Source: Planctomycetia bacterium
GTDB lineage: Bacteria > Planctomycetota > Planctomycetia > Pirellulales > UBA1268
Direction of reading: 5' to 3'
NCBI GenBank assembly: GCA_014192425.1
Contig: BJHK01000002.1
Coordinates: 1-64,000, forward strand
DNA: 64,000 bases
The first letter of the stretch is position 1; each line of letters opens with the position of its first letter. The translations under genes and the position numbers were made by a program. Positions 27,795 to 36,955 of this stretch are shown here, piece after piece. Under the pieces are notes generated by a model. It had not been told where the DNA came from. It saw nothing but the letters and a program-made list of their open reading frames with translations, and searched no databases.

Positions 27795-29152
27795 TCGCCC
27801 CCACCCCGCGGCTCTGCCGGCTGGCGCTGGCCCCGCTGATCCTGGCGCTGTCGCTGTACGTCGCCCCGGCGGCCTGGCCGGCGGTGCTCGCCTTCGACAT
27901 TGCGATCCTCGCGGTCGCCCTCGGCGACGCCACGACACTGCCGCGCCGGTCGGCCTTCCGGGCCCGGCGCGAGCTGGGCGGGATCGCCACGCGCGGCATC
28001 CGCCACCCGATCGAGATCGTGATCGAGAACGGCTCGCGCCGGGCCCATGACCTGGAGATCCGCGACGACGTCGGCGGCCTGCTCGAGGAACTCGAGCCCC
28101 CCCCGCCGCTGCGGATCCTGGGCCGGTCGCGCGGCCGCGTCCGCCATGCGGTGCTGCCGCGCGAGCGGGGCGCGTTCTCGCTCGCGCGGGTGTTCATCCG
28201 GTCGCCGAGCCGGCTCGGTCTGTGGCAGGTGCAGCATGCCCTGCCGGCCCGCGACGAGCTCGCCGTCTACCCGGCGCTCGCGCAGATCAGCCGCTATGCG
28301 CTTTACGCCCGGCTCAACCGGATGGCGCTGCTCGGCGTGCGCCGGACGCGCCGGGTCGGCACCGACAACGAGTTCGAGCGGCTCCGCGACTACACGCCCG
28401 ACGACCAGTACAAGGCGATCGACTGGCGGGCCACCTCGCGCCGGCTCCGGCTCACCGTCCGCGACCACCAGACGAACCAGAGCCAGCGGGTCGTGTTCGC
28501 CGTCGACTGCGGGCGGATGATGGTCAACCGCACGGACGGCACCTCGATGCTCGATGCGGCCCTCGACGCGGCGCTGACGCTGTCCTACGTCGCGCTCTCC
28601 CATCGCGACGAGGCGGGGCTGGTCTGCTTCGCGGACCGGATCCTGCGTTGGGTGCCGCCGCGTGGCGGCCGGCGCCAGCTCGACCGGATGATCGCGGCCT
28701 GCCACGACGTGGAGGCCGACCTCGTGGAGAGCCGGTTCGACGAGGCCCTTCTTTACCTGCAGCGGCAGTGCCGGAAGCGAACGCTGATGATCGTGATCAC
28801 GAACCTCATCGACGACCGGAACGCGACGAGCCTGCGCCGGCACCTGGCGACGACCGTGGGGCGGCACCTGCCGCTGGTGGCCCTGCTCCGCGACCCGGCG
28901 CTTTTCGATCCCGTCGTGTTTGATCCGGTGGTGGCGGATTCGGGTGCGGCAAGCCGGCCGGCCGCGTCAGAGGACGGCGCGACCCATGACCGCTACCGGG
29001 CCGCGGCCGCCGCCGACATCCTCCTCTGGCGCCGGCAGGTGCTCACCGACCTCCGGCACGACGGCGTCCTCACGCTCGACGTCCACCCCGCGGATCTCAC
29101 CGCCGCGGCCGTCAACGAATACCTGGCGATCAAGGCCCGGCACCTGCTCTGA
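27791..29152 (+). CDS. DUF58 membrane-anchored protein
   Basis: The 453-residue protein has two N-terminal hydrophobic stretches (LALAPLILALSLYVAPAAW and AVLAFDIAILAVALG). The DUF58 hallmark RVGTDNEFERLRDYTPDDQY then KAIDWRATSRR starts about residue 190. A vWA-like part follows with VVFAVDCGRMM and LTLSYVALSHRDEAGLVCFA. DUF58 proteins are MoxR clients in envelope-related gene clusters. It begins at GTG overlapping the MoxR stop. The final domain ends LTAAAVNEYLAIKARHLL. Confidence 0.9.
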
Positions 29153-29290
29153 TCGGGGTTTCGGCTTGGCGCAGGGCCGGCGGATGGCCACGGGCCCGCT
29201 GCAAGACAGGGCGAAAAAAATGCCGCCGCGGTGGCGGGCCGCACGAACGGGCGTCAGACTATTTCTCCCTCGCTCCGGCATCGCCTCACC

Positions 29291-29791
29291 ATGATCGCGG
29301 CCCACCCCACGACCGATCGTCCGGTTCCCCCGCCGCTGCGGCAGGTCGGCGACGCCCGGCGCGAGCGTCGGCTGGCAATGGGGTTTGCGCTCCTCAGCCT
29401 CGGCGTGTTCGCCGTGGCCGTCGTCCTCGATCCCTACGACGATGCCGGCCGGCCCCGCAGCCACGGCACGCACCGCCAGCTCGGTCTGCCCGCCTGCGGC
29501 CTGAAGACGCTGACCGGTATCGGCTGCCCGGCCTGCGGCATGACGACCTCGTTCTCGCTGCTCCTCCACGGCGACCCGGCCGCGGCCTGGCAGGCGAACT
29601 GGGCCGGCTGCCTCGTGGCCCTGCTCGCGGTCCTGACGACGACCTGGTTGCTGCTCGTGGCCGCGGGCCTGCCGCCGGGCCGGTTCACGACCGACGAGGT
29701 GGTCAAGGCGGCGGCCCTGACCGGCACGGCGTTGGCGGCGACGCGCTGGCTGGGGACGCTGATCGCGGCCGGCCTGGCTGCGTTCGGGTGA
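29291..29791 (+). CDS. DUF2752 membrane protein
   Basis: The 166-residue protein contains the DUF2752 signature [20 protein letters not shown] followed by [20 protein letters not shown]. Hydrophobic segments lie before ([18 protein letters not shown]) and after it ([20 protein letters not shown]). The four conserved cysteines (C..., CPAC) suggest a metal or redox role; the function is unknown. The ATG at 29291 is used; the frame is open upstream. The following gene's longest frame would overlap its stop. Confidence 0.85.
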   Translation: MIAAHPTTDRPVPPPLRQVGDARRERRLAMGFALLSLGVFAVAVVLDPYDDAGRPRSHGTHRQLGLPACGLKTLTGIGCPACGMTTSFSLLLHGDPAAAWQANWAGCLVALLAVLTTTWLLLVAAGLPPGRFTTDEVVKAAALTGTALAATRWLGTLIAAGLAAFG

Positions 29792-29859
29792 CCAGCCTCG
29801 TCTGGTACACTTCCGCTGAATTGGTCCCACCGATCGGCACCGCACCGGAGGGCTGGCCG

Positions 29860-30801
29860 ATGCCCGCGCCCCTTCCCGCCGACGATTCCCGGCCGGGCTG
29901 GTTCTTCCGGCTCGACGGGTTCGTGCTCGACATCCACCGCTCGGGCTTCCTTTCCAGCCTGATCGTCCACATCGTCGCCCTGATGGCGCTGGCGACGTTC
30001 TGCCTCGGCACCGATCCGGCGGCGCGGCGGGTGGCCTGCGTGGTCGCGTTCGAGGGAAGCGGAGCAGACGCCCTCGACGAGGGAACCTTTGAACTCGCGG
30101 CTGACGCGGCCGGCGAACCGGACACCGCCGCGGCCCCGTCCCCCGTCGCGGAGATCGTCGACGCGACGCCGCTCGCCGCCGACATCGCCTTCGACGGCAG
30201 CCCCGAATCGCGGGAAGACATCGCCGTCGCATCGGGCAGCACGCTGGCCACGGAACTGGCTTCCGGCGCGGGCAGCGGCAAGGGAGCGGGGAAGGAGCTG
30301 GGGGCGGGGACCGCCACGTTCTTCGGCGTCGAGGCCAGGGGAGACGAGTTCGTCTACGTCGTCGACTTCTCCGGCAGCATGGAGGGGCCGCGGATCGCTC
30401 AGGCCCGCTACGAACTGCGCACGAGCATCGAGTCGCTCGCCGCGGACGCGTCGTTTTTCGTCGTCCTGTTCAATCACGGCAGCCTGGCGATGCCCGCGCA
30501 CGGGCTGGTGCGGGCGACGCGGGACAATAAGCAGCGGTACCTCGAGTGGGTCGATCGGCAGCCCGTCGGCGGCGGCACCAATCCGGTCGATGCCCTCGTC
30601 GCGGCGGCGCGGCTCAAGCCCGACGCGGTGTTTCTGCTCACTGACGGCGGCTTTGCCGACCCGCGGGCCGCCTTCAGCGTGGTGGCCCGATCGAAGGGGC
30701 CGCGGTTCCACACCGTCGCCTTTCACGACAACGTGGGAGAGCAGGTGCTGCGTCGGATCGCCCGCGTGGGACGCGGCACGTACCGCTTTCACGCCCCCTG
30801 A
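29860..30801 (+). CDS. Membrane-anchored von Willebrand factor A domain protein
   Basis: The 313-residue protein has one N-terminal membrane helix (FLSSLIVHIVALMALATFCL, about residues 28-47), a low-complexity periplasmic linker (Ala/Glu/Asp/Gly) to about residue 150 and a vWA domain with the MIDAS motif FVYVVDFSGSMEG, the threonine loop GGGTNPVDALVAA and AVFLLTDGGFADP. It binds a divalent cation and a protein partner, and fits the envelope theme of the MoxR/DUF58 cluster just upstream. ATG 29860 is chosen because GGAGGG precedes it; a GTG at 29788 is the alternative. Confidence 0.82.
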   Translation: MPAPLPADDSRPGWFFRLDGFVLDIHRSGFLSSLIVHIVALMALATFCLGTDPAARRVACVVAFEGSGADALDEGTFELAADAAGEPDTAAAPSPVAEIVDATPLAADIAFDGSPESREDIAVASGSTLATELASGAGSGKGAGKELGAGTATFFGVEARGDEFVYVVDFSGSMEGPRIAQARYELRTSIESLAADASFFVVLFNHGSLAMPAHGLVRATRDNKQRYLEWVDRQPVGGGTNPVDALVAAARLKPDAVFLLTDGGFADPRAAFSVVARSKGPRFHTVAFHDNVGEQVLRRIARVGRGTYRFHAP

Positions 30802-30886
30802 CCAATTGCAGCAGGCGGTGATCGCGGGCCGCGGTACAGTGATGAAGCTGCGGCGCCGACCGGCGCGGCGGCGGGAATAAGACTGC

Positions 30887-32368
30887 ATGGAGCGGGACAC
30901 GGCCGACGCGGGCTGGCGATTCGACAACTCCTACGCCCGGCTGCCCGCAGACCTGTTCATGCGGACCGAGCCGGTGCCGGTGCCGGCGCCGGCCCTCGCG
31001 ATCCTCAACGAGCCGCTGGCTGCGGACCTCGGGCTCGACGCGGCGGTCCTACACGACTCGGGGGCCGCGGCATTCGCGGGCAACGCCCTGCCGCCGGGGG
31101 CCGAGCCGATCGCGCAGGCCTATGCCGGTCACCAGTTCGGTCACTTCACGAACCTTGGCGACGGCCGGGCGATCCTCCTCGGCGAGCAGGTCACGGCCGC
31201 CGGCCGGCGGCACGACGTCCAGCTCAAGGGGGCGGGCCGCACGCCCTACTCCCGCGGCGGTGACGGCCGGGCGGCGCTGGGGCCGATGCTGCGCGAGTTC
31301 ATCATCAGCGAGGGGATGCATGCCCTCGGCATCCCCACGACCCGCAGCCTCGCCGTCGCCACCACGGGCGCGGCCGTGCTCCGCGAGGCGCCGCTCGCGG
31401 GCGCGGTCCTGACGCGCACCGCCGCCAGCCACATCCGCGTCGGCACGTTCCAGTTCGCGGCGGCCTGCGGCGTGCCCGGCCTGCCGGCGGCGCTCCTCGA
31501 CCATGCCATCGCCCGCCACGATCTGGAACTCACCACGGCCACGGCCGCCGAACGGCCGCTGGCGTTCCTCGACGCCGTCGTCGGCCGGCAGGCAGCCCTC
31601 GTCGCGCAGTGGATGCTCGTCGGCTTCGTGCATGGCGTGATGAACACCGACAACATGGCCGTGTCAGGGGAGACGATCGATTACGGGCCGTGCGCCTTCC
31701 TCGACACCTACGACCCGGCGACGGTGTTCTCATCGATCGACCGCCAGGGCCGCTATGCGTATGCCAACCAGCCGGCGATCGCTCACTGGAACCTCGCCCG
31801 GCTCGCGGAGAGCCTCCTGCCACTCCTGCCCGGACCCGAGGAGGCCGCGGTGGAGCGGCTCCGGGCCGTGCTGGAGACGTTCCCAGCGCGGTACGAGCGG
31901 CATCTGCACGCCGGGGGACGGGCCAAGCTCGGTCTCGCGACGGAGGAACCGGGCGACGCCGCGCTGTTCACCACGCTCCTCGATCGCATGCAGGCAGCCC
32001 GGGCCGACTTCACGGCGACGTTCGCGAGCCTCGCCGGGCTCGCTGCCATACCAGTTGCCAGCGGGGCGATGCCGGCGGCTGACGACTGGCTGGCGGCGTG
32101 GCTGCCGCAGTGGCGGGCCCGGCTGGCCCGTGAGCCGGGGCCGCCGGAGGCGATCACGGCGCGGCTGCGCCGGGCGAACCCGGTCGTGATCCCGCGCAAC
32201 CAGCACGTCGAGGCGGCGCTCGCTGCAGCCGAGGAGGGAGACATGACTCCGTTCCTGCGGCTGCTCGCCGCGGTCCGTGCGCCGGACGCGGAAACGTCGG
32301 CGAACGAGCCCTACCGCTCCGGCCCGCCCCCGGGCTGCGGCCCCTACCGGACGTTCTGCGGCACGTAA
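30887..32368 (+). CDS. selO: Protein adenylyltransferase SelO family (YdiU/UPF0061)
   Basis: The 493-residue protein carries SelO pseudokinase motifs: RFDNSYARLPADLFMRTEPV, YAGHQFGHFTNLGDGRAILL, GEQ, VQLKGAGRTPYSRGGDGRAA, LREFIISEGMHALGIPTTRS, GFVHGVMNTDNMAVSGETID, YGPCAFLDTYDP, and the end YRSGPPPGCGPYRTFCGT. SelO transfers AMP to protein hydroxyls and takes part in redox stress responses in other organisms. The C-terminal Cys-X-X motif of selenoprotein forms is here CGT with ordinary codons. Its length is typical. The gene starts 85 bases after the vWA gene. Confidence 0.95.
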   Translation: MERDTADAGWRFDNSYARLPADLFMRTEPVPVPAPALAILNEPLAADLGLDAAVLHDSGAAAFAGNALPPGAEPIAQAYAGHQFGHFTNLGDGRAILLGEQVTAAGRRHDVQLKGAGRTPYSRGGDGRAALGPMLREFIISEGMHALGIPTTRSLAVATTGAAVLREAPLAGAVLTRTAASHIRVGTFQFAAACGVPGLPAALLDHAIARHDLELTTATAAERPLAFLDAVVGRQAALVAQWMLVGFVHGVMNTDNMAVSGETIDYGPCAFLDTYDPATVFSSIDRQGRYAYANQPAIAHWNLARLAESLLPLLPGPEEAAVERLRAVLETFPARYERHLHAGGRAKLGLATEEPGDAALFTTLLDRMQAARADFTATFASLAGLAAIPVASGAMPAADDWLAAWLPQWRARLAREPGPPEAITARLRRANPVVIPRNQHVEAALAAAEEGDMTPFLRLLAAVRAPDAETSANEPYRSGPPPGCGPYRTFCGT

Positions 32369-32440
32369 CGGTGCCAGCGCCGATGGCTGCCGCGCGGCCC
32401 GACCAACTCCTGCCGCTGCCGGACTTCTCCCTCCCGCCGC

Positions 32441-32557
32441 ATGCCGCTGGCTGCCGAGCCGCTCGAGTCCCGCTGCATGCTCTGCAGGCTCATCGGGTCC
32501 GATCCCTCCGGCCCCGCCCCAGTCATGGACGAAGTGACTCCCGGAGCACGAGAGTGA
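32441..32557 (+). pseudogene. Relic of a planctomycete surface-protein N-terminus (copy 1)
   Basis: The frame starting at ATG 32441 reads MPLAAEPLESRCMLCRLIGS and stops after 38 codons. The phrase AAEPLESRCML is the conserved start of many very long secreted planctomycete proteins. The same DNA phrase, nearly identical, recurs at 35144-35190. Neither copy has a protein behind it, so these look like broken leftovers. Confidence 0.5.
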
Positions 32558-32566
32558 GGACCACAC

Positions 32567-32680
32567 ATGCGACGAATGCTGATGATGCTGTTGGCGTTGC
32601 TCACAGCAATAGGTGAACTCGCGGCCGACGACGAAGCGGCCCGGAAAAAGAGACTTCCCGAGTTATTGAGGCATGAATAA
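32567..32680 (+). CDS. 37-residue signal-peptide-like ORF
   Basis: The frame MRRMLMMLLALLTAIGELAA then DDEAARKKRLPELLRHE has a clear signal peptide and a GAGG nine bases before the ATG at 32567. It ends almost at once after the cleavage site. It may be the start of a secreted protein broken by a frameshift, because a different open frame follows at 32677. A true micropeptide cannot be excluded. Confidence 0.35.
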   Translation: MRRMLMMLLALLTAIGELAADDEAARKKRLPELLRHE

Positions 32681-33000
32681 ACCATTCATCGTCTGCCGTC
32701 GCATCGCGACGGGGATTTGTCGCCGCTGCTCATGAATCTGCTTTTCATCGGTCACTCGTTCTGCGCGCCGACCGTTCGGGCATCACGCTCGCCGAAACCG
32801 TTCTGCTGACGTCCGTGATTCCGGCCCACTACCCCATCCCGGACATTCTTCGCTACAGAGTGAAAGACGTGTGGATGGCCGCGACATACGATCCCGACCA
32901 GGAGCGGATCGTGTGCGACAAACAGCCGTTTCGGTCCGTGGCCACTTTTTTGATTGAACCCGGCAAGAGTACATTCGCCGAGCTGGTTATTGATTCGCCG
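32677..33000 (+). pseudogene. Coding-looking fragment without a start
   Basis: From the stop at 32674 the frame is open and reads sensibly: RSGITLAETVLLTSVIPAHY, PIPDILRYRVKDVWMAATYD, then FRSVATFLIEPGKSTFAELV. Around 33000 the sequence turns into the GC-rich antisense of the ecotin gene, where the open frame is meaningless. I do not recognise a family. Its less GC-biased codons and lack of start suggest a fragment of a disrupted gene, possibly the body belonging to the ORF at 32567. Confidence 0.35.
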
Positions 33001-33069
33001 CGTGGCAGCGCAGCGGGACGGCGCCGACCACGCCGGAGGGGGCGCGGAGGCGTTCGCCCGCGGCGGCGG

Positions 33070-33624
33070 CTACTTGGCCGACCGCAACTCCGGGTCGGCC
33101 CGCCATACCCGCCACTTCAACTCGCAGCCCGCGGGGACCATGACCACGATCGGCAGCCGGCTGTTGTAGCGCACGAGCGTCCGCGGGCCGGCGACGAACC
33201 GCGGCGCCGGGTTCGTCGGGCCGCCGATGAGTGTATTGGCTGCGTCCTTCAGATCGCCCTCGACGTCGTGGTACGAGAAGCCCCAGCCCTCGATCGTGCG
33301 CTCCACGATCCGGCCGCCGAGCCGGTAGGAGTTGATGCCGTCGGTGACCATGGTCCGGCCGACCACGAGTTCCACCTGGAAGTCGTCCTCCGCGCCGCGG
33401 TCCTTGTGGGGCAGGAGGATCACCTTCCGCTCCTTCCCGGCGGGGGCCTTGGGGTAGGCGGCCTCGAGGTTCTTGACGGCTCCGTCGTCGATCGCGGCGT
33501 CCGCGGACGACGTCGTGTCACCATCGGCCCCGCGCACGCCGGGCGGGGCGAACGCCGACAGGCACAGGCAGAAGACCAGGTGCGAGGCGGGCAGGCGGCA
33601 GACGGCGGCCATGGTCGGACTCAT
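33070..33624 (-). CDS. eco: Ecotin-type periplasmic serine protease inhibitor
   Basis: The 184-residue protein has a signal peptide (HLVFCLCLSAFAPPGVRGAD, about residues 15-34). It then follows ecotin in order: LEAAYPKAPAGKERKVILLP, DDFQVELVVGRTMVTDGINS, YRLGGRIVERTIEGWGFSYH, FVAGPRTLVRYNSRLPIVVM, ELKWRVWRAD. Ecotin homodimers block trypsin-fold proteases; E. coli ecotin has Met at P1, and here the reactive loop region (NTLIGGPTNPAPRF) differs. The start is uncertain: ATG 33624 or 33612, neither with a good ribosome site. Confidence 0.85.
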   Translation of the reverse strand: MSPTMAAVCRLPASHLVFCLCLSAFAPPGVRGADGDTTSSADAAIDDGAVKNLEAAYPKAPAGKERKVILLPHKDRGAEDDFQVELVVGRTMVTDGINSYRLGGRIVERTIEGWGFSYHDVEGDLKDAANTLIGGPTNPAPRFVAGPRTLVRYNSRLPIVVMVPAGCELKWRVWRADPELRSAK

Positions 33625-33686
33625 GGGGGGCGGGGGGGCGGTTCCGAGATCATACCGCTGCGGGCAATCGCGTCCGCAGCGTCCGG

Positions 33687-34979
33687 TCAACGTGCGGCGG
33701 CGCGGTCCAGTTTCACGCCGATCGCCGTCAGCGAGACCTCGGCCGGAAGCACGCCGGTGTCCAGGTACACGATGGTCAGCCTGGCGTCTCCCTTGGTGAA
33801 TGACAGCGTGCCGGCCATCGCTTCAGCGACGTGCTCGCCCGCCTTCCACCCGGCGTCTGTGAGGGCGGTTCCCAGCGGCTTGGCCTGCCCGGCGGCGACG
33901 GTCATGGTGATCTCGCCTTCCCGCATGGTCACATCCTTGGCCGTTGGGGGAATGGCGATCGCCTCCGTCGGCAGCGTGGTTGGCTTAGACGCGAGCAGTT
34001 TCTGGGCGGCCGCTTTTTCCCGCTGCGTCTTCGCCTCGAGTTCCGGTGCCGTGGCGAGCGCGAGTTCCCCCCGCGTCTGCCCTTCGAACTCGTGCATGGT
34101 CAAGGTGAGCATGTCATTGGCCGAATTGCGGAAGATCATCACCGAGTTGTTGTCTTCCTTGACCGGTTCCTTGAGCGTCGCTTTCCAGCCGAGGGGTTGC
34201 AGGGCTTTCTGATAGGCCGCCACGGTGTCGGTGATCGAAACGGGCGTGTCGAAGGACAACGTCCTGGTGACATCCGCGTATTGCAGTCGGCTCGCCTGGG
34301 GCGGTGCGGGCAGATCGACGGACATCATCTGCGTGCTGTAGCTGATGGACGTCTTCTCATCCGGCGGCGCCGTCCTCGCGACATACGCCGTCAGGAGCAC
34401 CGCGTTGTGCTTGTAGTTCCGCGCGGCGCCTGCGGAACCGTGCGGTTGCCAGCCGAGCTTGGACAGCAGTCCCGCAATCGCCTCCGTGGTCTTGTCCGGT
34501 GCGGCAGGAGTGAAGTACATCACGCTGGCCGGGCCGGCGAAGGAGACTTTCGCACCCGCCGGGACCGGAAGCTTTCCCAGGTCGACGTTGCCGTGTGCGA
34601 TCAGGGACACGTTGGCCGTTCCCGGCTGGGCGTTGAACGTCGACAATGACAACAAAAAAGTTCCCTTGCGATACGTGCCGCTGCTCGATTCCTTGCCGAG
34701 ATACCCGCCCGGCAGCTCTTTCCATTGAGCCGCCGCAAGGGCTTTCTGCTGGAATGCGAACGCGGTCTGCGCGTCGCCGCCGACTTCGTACGACAACCCG
34801 GCGCGCTGCCGCTGCGGATCTTTCACGCCGGGCGGGACTGGCCACGTCGTGCCGTTCCACACCGCCGCCGCCTGCTCCACTGTCGCCGGCGCTTCCGCGG
34901 CCGCCCCGACGTTTGCCGCCGCGGTCCAGGCGACGATTCCAAGCAGCCCCCACTTCGTCCACGATCCGGTCTTTACCAT
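33687..34979 (-). CDS. Secreted protein of unknown function
   Basis: The 430-residue protein has a signal peptide (LGIVAWTAAANVGAAAE, about residues 12-29). The mature part has no cysteine cluster and shows about four spaced 'ALQPLGWK', 'LLSKLGWQP', 'ALTDAGWKAG' phrases, each next to a strand such as FLLSLSTF or MIFRNSANDMLTLTM. This suggests a repeated alpha/beta unit of ~100 residues. I do not recognise a family. The ATG at 34979 starts the signal peptide. It is the upstream gene of ecotin with 62 bases between them. Confidence 0.72.
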   Translation of the reverse strand: MVKTGSWTKWGLLGIVAWTAAANVGAAAEAPATVEQAAAVWNGTTWPVPPGVKDPQRQRAGLSYEVGGDAQTAFAFQQKALAAAQWKELPGGYLGKESSSGTYRKGTFLLSLSTFNAQPGTANVSLIAHGNVDLGKLPVPAGAKVSFAGPASVMYFTPAAPDKTTEAIAGLLSKLGWQPHGSAGAARNYKHNAVLLTAYVARTAPPDEKTSISYSTQMMSVDLPAPPQASRLQYADVTRTLSFDTPVSITDTVAAYQKALQPLGWKATLKEPVKEDNNSVMIFRNSANDMLTLTMHEFEGQTRGELALATAPELEAKTQREKAAAQKLLASKPTTLPTEAIAIPPTAKDVTMREGEITMTVAAGQAKPLGTALTDAGWKAGEHVAEAMAGTLSFTKGDARLTIVYLDTGVLPAEVSLTAIGVKLDRAAAR

Positions 34980-35121
34980 GCTGCGCTCCTTCGCCTGCCG
35001 AGCCGTTTGCCGAGAACGAACAATCCGTGCGATCCCGCACAGTCGCCCCAGTCTGAAGCGGCGCAGAGGATAGCCCGGTCAGTGGCGGTCCTGCAATCAT
35101 GCACCGGCCGACGAGCGGTGC

Positions 35122-35349
35122 GTGATCCGCCGGCCCGCGGCGCCGATGGCTGCCGAGCCGCTCGAGTCCCGCTGCATGCTCGCCAGGCTCACGGACTCGG
35201 CGCCGGTAACGTTTCCCGAATCGCCCCTGCTCACGCAGTACCGGATCATGTTCACGGCCCTCCGCGGGTGCGTATGGCTCAGACCCAGCAAAACTGGGCA
35301 AACTGCCACATTCTCCAGATTTGGTGGCTGGCACCTTTTTACCGGATGA
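35122..35349 (+). pseudogene. Relic of a planctomycete surface-protein N-terminus (copy 2)
   Basis: The frame reads MIRRPAAPMAAEPLESRCML then ARLTDSAPVTFPES before losing sense; it ends in a REP-like half-element. The DNA around 35144-35190 is nearly identical to 32441-32480. The 34980-35121 stretch before it holds no gene I can support. It is probably a leftover of a large surface protein gene. Confidence 0.45.
35323..35340. repeat. Half REP-like element
   Basis: GGTGGCTGGCACCTTTTT (35323-35340) differs by one base from the inner part of the REP unit at 21977-21997, but lacks the left A-run and the inverted partner. It ends exactly where the duplicated block at 35341 begins. Confidence 0.5.
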
Positions 35350-36131
35350 CGCCGGGAGTATGATCTTGGCTTTGTTGCAGCCGCAGCTCGAGGTTGCGGC
35401 ACCGTTGCCTCACGGTCTGTCGTCATGCGCTGTCATCTGGTCGTCGCACTGCTCCTGGTGGGTGGCATCCTCGCCGCCGGCAGTGCGGCGGAGCCGGTGC
35501 GGCATCAGGAACTCCGCGAACTCTCCGTCGCGCAGGCGAAAAAAATCGTCGACGACTGTCGCGGCAAGGGCTACATCTACCTCTATGCGCTGGAATCGCT
35601 GTCACCCGGTGCGGCCGCCGAGCTCGCCCGGCACCGCGAGTTCCTCACCATCGGCACCCTGCGCACCCTGTCCCCCGAGACGGCGGAAGCCCTTGCCCCA
35701 TTCGCCGGCCGGCTGAACCTCGACGGCATCGAGGAGCTTTCCGACGCGGCGGCTGCCGGCCTCGGCCGCTGCCGCGCCGTGTCGCTCTCGCTGCCGCGGC
35801 TGGCCACGGTGTCGACCCGCGGTCAGGACAGCCTCGCCACGGCTTTCGCAGCGCTCGGCCTGCCGGCGCTGCGCACGCTCACCAGCGGCCCGCTCGCGGA
35901 GCGGCTCGTCGCCGCCAAACAGGTCCCGGCGGGACTGGTCGAGGTGTCGGCCGACGCCGCCTCCGCGCTCGCCAAGCTGCCGGGAAACATCCAGCTCGAC
36001 ACCCTGCAGGCCCTCACCCCTGAGGTCGCGGCGATTCTGGCCGACAGGCCGAGCGGCGGCCTTTCCCTCCGCGGCCTGCGGACGCTCGCGCCCGACGTCG
36101 CCACGGCCCTCGTACGCACACCCGGCCCGCT
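35341..36131 (+). repeat. Duplicated block, copy A (upstream region plus 5' part of the first LRR-like gene)
   Basis: This block is repeated at 36956-37746 with an offset of 1615 bases. I found about six single-base differences over roughly 790 bases by eye. It includes 84 bases before the start codon, the signal peptide and the first ~235 codons. The identity ends abruptly near 36131. Confidence 0.88.
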
Positions 36132-36879
36132 CGGCATCGACGGGCTGGAGTCGGTCTCGGCGGAGGTCGCGGAGATTCTCGCCCCCCGGGCCGGCGGGCT
36201 TTCGTTGGCCGGGCTGCGCGAGGTGCAGCACCCAGCGCTCATGGACCGGCTCCTGAAGCGGGACGGCCTGCGCGGCGTGCGCATGTTGCCGGACGAGGTC
36301 TTCGCGGCCATTGCCGCCATGCAAGGCGACCGCACCCTCGACGGCCTGACGACTCTCAGCGACGCCCAGGCCGAACTCCTCGGCCGCCACGAGGGCAAGT
36401 TGTCGCTCAACGGTGTCACCGCCCTCTCCGACGAGGCGGCCCGTTCCCTGCTCCGCCACAGTGGCCCACTGCAGCTGACGGGGCTCCGCGACGTGTCCGC
36501 CGAGACGCTCGACCTGATCCTGCGGCACGAGCATCTCGGCCCCTCCTGGACGGCCAGCCTGCGATCACTGTCGCCGAAACTGGCCCGTGCACTCGTGGCA
36601 AGCCAGCACTGGGACGGCAACCTTTTCGGCGTCACCGCGTTCGAGTCCCGGGACTCCGTCGAGATCGCGGAGATCCTCTCCAGGCGACAGGGACCGCTCC
36701 GACTGCCGCGCCTGAAACGGGTGTCGCCGCGGACCCTGTCCGCGCTCCTCGACGCGCACGACGTGGAAGTCCCGCTCTTCCAGTCGCTCGACCTGATCCC
36801 GGAACCCGACGGCGGCCCGAACGACGACTTCGTCGTGCCGAAGTCGGTCGAAGAGCGGCAGAACCGGGGCGAACCGTAG
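35425..36879 (+). CDS. Secreted LRR-like repeat protein 1
   Basis: The 484-residue protein has a signal peptide (MRCHLVVALLLVGGILAAGS, cleavage near SAAEP). About 17 imperfect repeats of 20-25 residues follow, of the pattern 'LxxLSPETAEALAxxxGxLxLxGL' (for example LRTLSPETAEALAPFAGRLN and LTTLSDAQAELLGRHEGKLS), and then the conserved tail WDGNLFGVTAFESRDSVEIA, LPRLKRVSPRTLSALLDAHD, LDLIPEPDGG. This is a leucine-rich-repeat variant, probably a curved protein-binding surface outside the inner membrane. The same tail is in the gene at 276-1037. The first half is almost identical to its neighbour. Confidence 0.85.
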   Translation: MRCHLVVALLLVGGILAAGSAAEPVRHQELRELSVAQAKKIVDDCRGKGYIYLYALESLSPGAAAELARHREFLTIGTLRTLSPETAEALAPFAGRLNLDGIEELSDAAAAGLGRCRAVSLSLPRLATVSTRGQDSLATAFAALGLPALRTLTSGPLAERLVAAKQVPAGLVEVSADAASALAKLPGNIQLDTLQALTPEVAAILADRPSGGLSLRGLRTLAPDVATALVRTPGPLGIDGLESVSAEVAEILAPRAGGLSLAGLREVQHPALMDRLLKRDGLRGVRMLPDEVFAAIAAMQGDRTLDGLTTLSDAQAELLGRHEGKLSLNGVTALSDEAARSLLRHSGPLQLTGLRDVSAETLDLILRHEHLGPSWTASLRSLSPKLARALVASQHWDGNLFGVTAFESRDSVEIAEILSRRQGPLRLPRLKRVSPRTLSALLDAHDVEVPLFQSLDLIPEPDGGPNDDFVVPKSVEERQNRGEP

Positions 36880-36955
36880 CGGCCGATATCGGCCGCAGAG
36901 AACGTCCGGCGATCGGGGCACTGCGAACCCCGAACCGTCGGTGGCGATGTCGACT

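Noticed and set aside
32815-34212. Plus-strand frame across the ecotin gene
   Set aside because: Beyond about 33000 it is antisense to ecotin and the secreted unknown; only the first ~100 codons look coding and are listed as a fragment.
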